Part shown: in pieces, positions 62,000-64,000 of the stretch
Layout: the number at the start of each line of letters is the position of its first letter
How positions within the stretch are numbered: position 1 is the stretch's first letter
Source of the DNA: Planctomycetota bacterium
GTDB taxonomy: Bacteria > Planctomycetota > Phycisphaerae > UBA1845 > PWPN01
Assembly (NCBI GenBank): GCA_029550525.1
Contig: JAKPHF010000048.1
Span: 226,181 to 290,180 of the forward strand
Reading direction: 5' to 3'
Length of the DNA: 64,000 nt
The notes under the pieces: generated by a model
What the model was told of the DNA's origin: nothing
The model's database searches: none
The model's input: only the letters and a program-made list of their open reading frames with translations
Program-made: the position numbers and the translations under genes

Positions 62000-63700
62000 G
62001 TGGCGAGAAATGATCTAACGCCGGTTCTGGCCAGACCCCGCGAGCAGTGGGCGAGCAAAATCGGCGTGATCCTGGCGGTGGCCGGCTCGGCCGTTGGGCT
62101 GGGCAACTTTCTGCGTTTCCCGGGCGTGGCGGCCACCAACGGCGGCGGGGTCTTCATGATCCCCTACTTCATCTCGCTGCTCATCCTCGGAATCCCCATC
62201 TGTTGGGTGGAGTGGAGCATCGGCCGCTACGGCGGCGCCCGGGGCTTCAACAGCGCGCCGGGCATCCTGCTCGCCCTGTGGCCCAACCGGGTTAGCAAAT
62301 ACTTGGGCTCGCTGGCCCTGATCATCCCCGTCGGCATCTTCATGTACTACGTGTACATCGAGGCGTGGTGCCTGGCCTACGCGTACGACTATCTCAGCGG
62401 GGCCATGGCCGCCTACGCGCGCGAGGCCGCCACTGAACAGGAGGCGGTCGCCGCATACCAGCGGCACTTCGCCGATTTCGTCGGCATGGGCGAGAACGGC
62501 TTTCTCGTCCGCGGCTCGCTCCAGAAGAGCGTGGTCTTCCTGGTCATCGTGTTCATCATCAACTTCGTGCTGATCTATCGGGGTCTGACCAAGGGCATCG
62601 AGATGTTCTCCAAGGTGGCCATGCCCCTGCTGATCTTGTTTGCCGTCATGGTCCTCGTCCGCGTGCTCACGCTGGGCACGCCCAACCCCGAGCAGCCGGA
62701 CAAGAACATCTTGAACGCCCTGGGATTCATGTGGAACCCCAAGACCGGCGATCAGACCATCTGGCAGGCCCTGGCCAACCCCGAGATGTGGCTTTACGCG
62801 GCCAGCCAAATCTTCTTCTCGCTCTCAGTGGGCTTCGGCATCGTGCTGAACTACGCCAGCTACCTGCGGTCCGACGATGACGTGGTGCTTTCGGGCTTGA
62901 CCGCCAGCTCCACCAACGAATTCTGCGAGGTGTGCCTGGGTGGGCTGATCACCATTCCCGTCGCCTTCCTCTTTCTCGGGCCGGAGAGTCTGAACAAGGA
63001 CGTGTTGGGCTCGAGTTTCAGCCTCGGGTTCATCGCTCTGCCCACGGTGTTTGCTCGCATGCCCGTCGGGGCGTTGTTCGGGGCCATCTGGTTCTTCATG
63101 CTCTTCCTGGCCGCCATCACCAGTTCGCTGAGCATGCTCCAGCCCGCCATCGCCTTCTTTGAGGAGGCCTTCGGCATGGGCCGGCGGCTTTCGGTCACCT
63201 GCCTGGGCATGCTGGGAGCGTTCGGATCGCTGCTGGTCGTGTTCTTCTCGAAGAACCTGCTGGCTCTGGACACCATGGACTTCTGGGTCGGCGGGGTCTG
63301 CATCTTCATCCTGGCCACGATAGAAGTCACCCTGGCCAGCTGGGTGTTCGGCGTCCGCAACTTGCGGATCGAGGTCAGTCGCGGGGCGGCCATGCGAATC
63401 CCCGGCTTCTTCTGGTTCATCATCAAATACGTTTCGCCGACCTACCTCCTGGTCATCTTCGGTCTGTGGGTCTATTACAACCTGCCGACGCGAATCCAGG
63501 ATATCCGGTCGATGAGCAGTGAGGATCGCGGCACGGTGTTGCTCATCCTGTCGTTCCTGACCGTGCTGTTGATCTTCTTCGGGTTGCTCATCAACCTGGC
63601 CGGCAAGCGCTGGCGGGCCGAGGGCCGATTGGACGGGCTCACCGGCCGGGCCACGCCCGAGCCGCGTCCGACCGTCAGAGAACGGAGCGTGATCCCATGA
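62000..63700 (+). CDS. Sodium:neurotransmitter symporter family transporter (NSS/SNF)
   Basis: A 566-aa Na+-coupled transporter with about twelve TM segments and the LeuT fold. WASKIGVILAVAGSAVGLGN and FLRFPGVAATNGGGVFMIPY form the TM1 sodium and substrate-binding region. It should import an amino acid or similar amine across the inner membrane. The start is GTG 62000, with GGGAG 7 nt upstream. Its stop overlaps the start of a 50-codon partner by ATGA. It is divergent from neuA. Confidence 0.93.
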   Translation: MARNDLTPVLARPREQWASKIGVILAVAGSAVGLGNFLRFPGVAATNGGGVFMIPYFISLLILGIPICWVEWSIGRYGGARGFNSAPGILLALWPNRVSKYLGSLALIIPVGIFMYYVYIEAWCLAYAYDYLSGAMAAYAREAATEQEAVAAYQRHFADFVGMGENGFLVRGSLQKSVVFLVIVFIINFVLIYRGLTKGIEMFSKVAMPLLILFAVMVLVRVLTLGTPNPEQPDKNILNALGFMWNPKTGDQTIWQALANPEMWLYAASQIFFSLSVGFGIVLNYASYLRSDDDVVLSGLTASSTNEFCEVCLGGLITIPVAFLFLGPESLNKDVLGSSFSLGFIALPTVFARMPVGALFGAIWFFMLFLAAITSSLSMLQPAIAFFEEAFGMGRRLSVTCLGMLGAFGSLLVVFFSKNLLALDTMDFWVGGVCIFILATIEVTLASWVFGVRNLRIEVSRGAAMRIPGFFWFIIKYVSPTYLLVIFGLWVYYNLPTRIQDIRSMSSEDRGTVLLILSFLTVLLIFFGLLINLAGKRWRAEGRLDGLTGRATPEPRPTVRERSVIP

Positions 63701-63849
63701 CCCCTGCCGGATGGGTGGTAATGCTGATTTCCTGTGGAACGGTCGTCACCCTCGCGCTGTACTGCTATTACCGCGTGCTGGCCACGCCCAGCAGCAGCGA
63801 CCACCTCCATGCCCCTCTGGAAATCGATACCCACGACCAGGACACATAG
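63697..63849 (+). CDS. Small single-TM partner subunit of the NSS transporter, 50 aa
   Basis: Not in the ORF track because it is too short. ATG 63697 overlaps the transporter stop (ATGA), and GGAG lies about 9 nt upstream. The product MTPAGWVVMLISCGTVVTLA starts with one TM segment (about 5-27), followed by a Tyr-rich patch and an acidic tail. MetS-like small subunits encoded right after NSS transporters are known (MetPS in Corynebacterium), and this matches that pattern. Confidence 0.75.
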   Translation: MTPAGWVVMLISCGTVVTLALYCYYRVLATPSSSDHLHAPLEIDTHDQDT

Positions 63850-63907
63850 CGACGGTCCCCGGGGAGCATCGTGTCCAGTGATGCCACGGTGTCGGGTCTC
63901 GGCCCGT

Positions 63908-63946
63908 CTGGCTCATAGCCCACAGCCCATAGCCCACGGCTCATGT
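63908..63946 (-). repeat. Minus-strand TGAGCC/TGGGCTN heptads near the right edge
   Basis: Minus strand: CATGAGCCG, TGGGCTA, TGGGCTG, TGGGCTA, TGAGCCAGACGGG. The heptad register is kept but the central TGA words have become TGG. A gene on the minus strand may end just right of it, beyond what can be read. Confidence 0.5.
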
Positions 63947-64000
63947 GAGTTGCAGCCGGCGACAAATGCGATATCCTGCAGGCCGCACGTACATACCTCA

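Overview
The window is 64 kb of high-GC bacterial chromosome that carries the chromosomal origin neighbourhood (dnaA-dnaN-dciA-gyrB) and a large surface-polysaccharide region. There is no phage, transposon, CRISPR array, rRNA or tRNA that I can see. Planctomycetota-like gene families, Gram-negative style glycan export (Wzm/Wzt, an O-antigen-ligase-like protein, CMP-sialic-acid genes) and small MGQGC-type lipoproteins suggest an uncultured planctomycete, possibly Phycisphaerae. This is inference; no rRNA or marker tree is available.

Layout. 1-2.7 kb: a class III aminotransferase cut by the left edge and an ALDH7-type semialdehyde dehydrogenase, both on the minus strand. 3.1-6.1 kb: ispA and dxs (isoprenoid precursors). 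6.2-8.1 kb: an M56-like membrane protein with a broken zinc motif overlapping a membrane J-domain protein. 8.2-10 kb: a small Cys-rich ORF and hemL (minus). 10.2-16.1 kb: dnaA, a likely oriC, dnaN, a DciA/DUF721 gene and gyrB. 16.2-20.7 kb: a GalU-like protein and an 1110-residue sugar-kinase/UDP-sugar-pyrophosphorylase fusion. 20.7-27 kb: DUF167 protein, SpoIIE-type phosphatase, ChlI-like AAA ATPase, radical SAM protein, GlcG-like protein and a small membrane protein. 27.5-32.2 kb: GT-C membrane protein coupled to a PfkB kinase, then two related secreted or lipid-anchored proteins.

32.2-55.3 kb is a long minus-strand glycan locus. The genes from 46088 down to 32216 form a nearly gap-free operon: four group-1 glycosyltransferases and a related one, a Wzy/WaaL-like protein, a methyltransferase, an AsnB, a PaaK/CapK-like ligase and a GT-C protein. 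Most junctions are 4-nt ATGA overlaps. Upstream lie a second AsnB homologue that lacks the glutaminase cysteine, a GT9-like protein, further glycosyltransferases, Wzt, a methyltransferase and Wzm. 55.4-64 kb holds a secreted TIM-barrel protein, DUF5335 and HDOD proteins, neuA-neuB-neuC (CMP-nonulosonate synthesis) and a sodium:neurotransmitter-type symporter with a 50-residue partner missing from the ORF track. The nucleotide-sugar genes (GalU-like, fusion, neuABC) plausibly feed the glycosyltransferases, and Wzm/Wzt or the Wzy-like protein would handle export, polymerisation or ligation.

The most unusual signal is not a gene. Many intergenic gaps carry short arrays of a 7- or 8-base word that contains TGA (for example TGAGCTN, ATGACGA, TTGAGAC, TGAGAANG). 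They start at or a few bases after a stop codon, read in the sense direction of that gene, and are often paired with an inverted copy at the other side of the gap. Because 7 and 8 are not multiples of 3, the arrays place stop codons in all three frames. In galU the array supplies the gene's own stop codon. At least ten genes here follow the rule, with several unrelated words obeying the same design.
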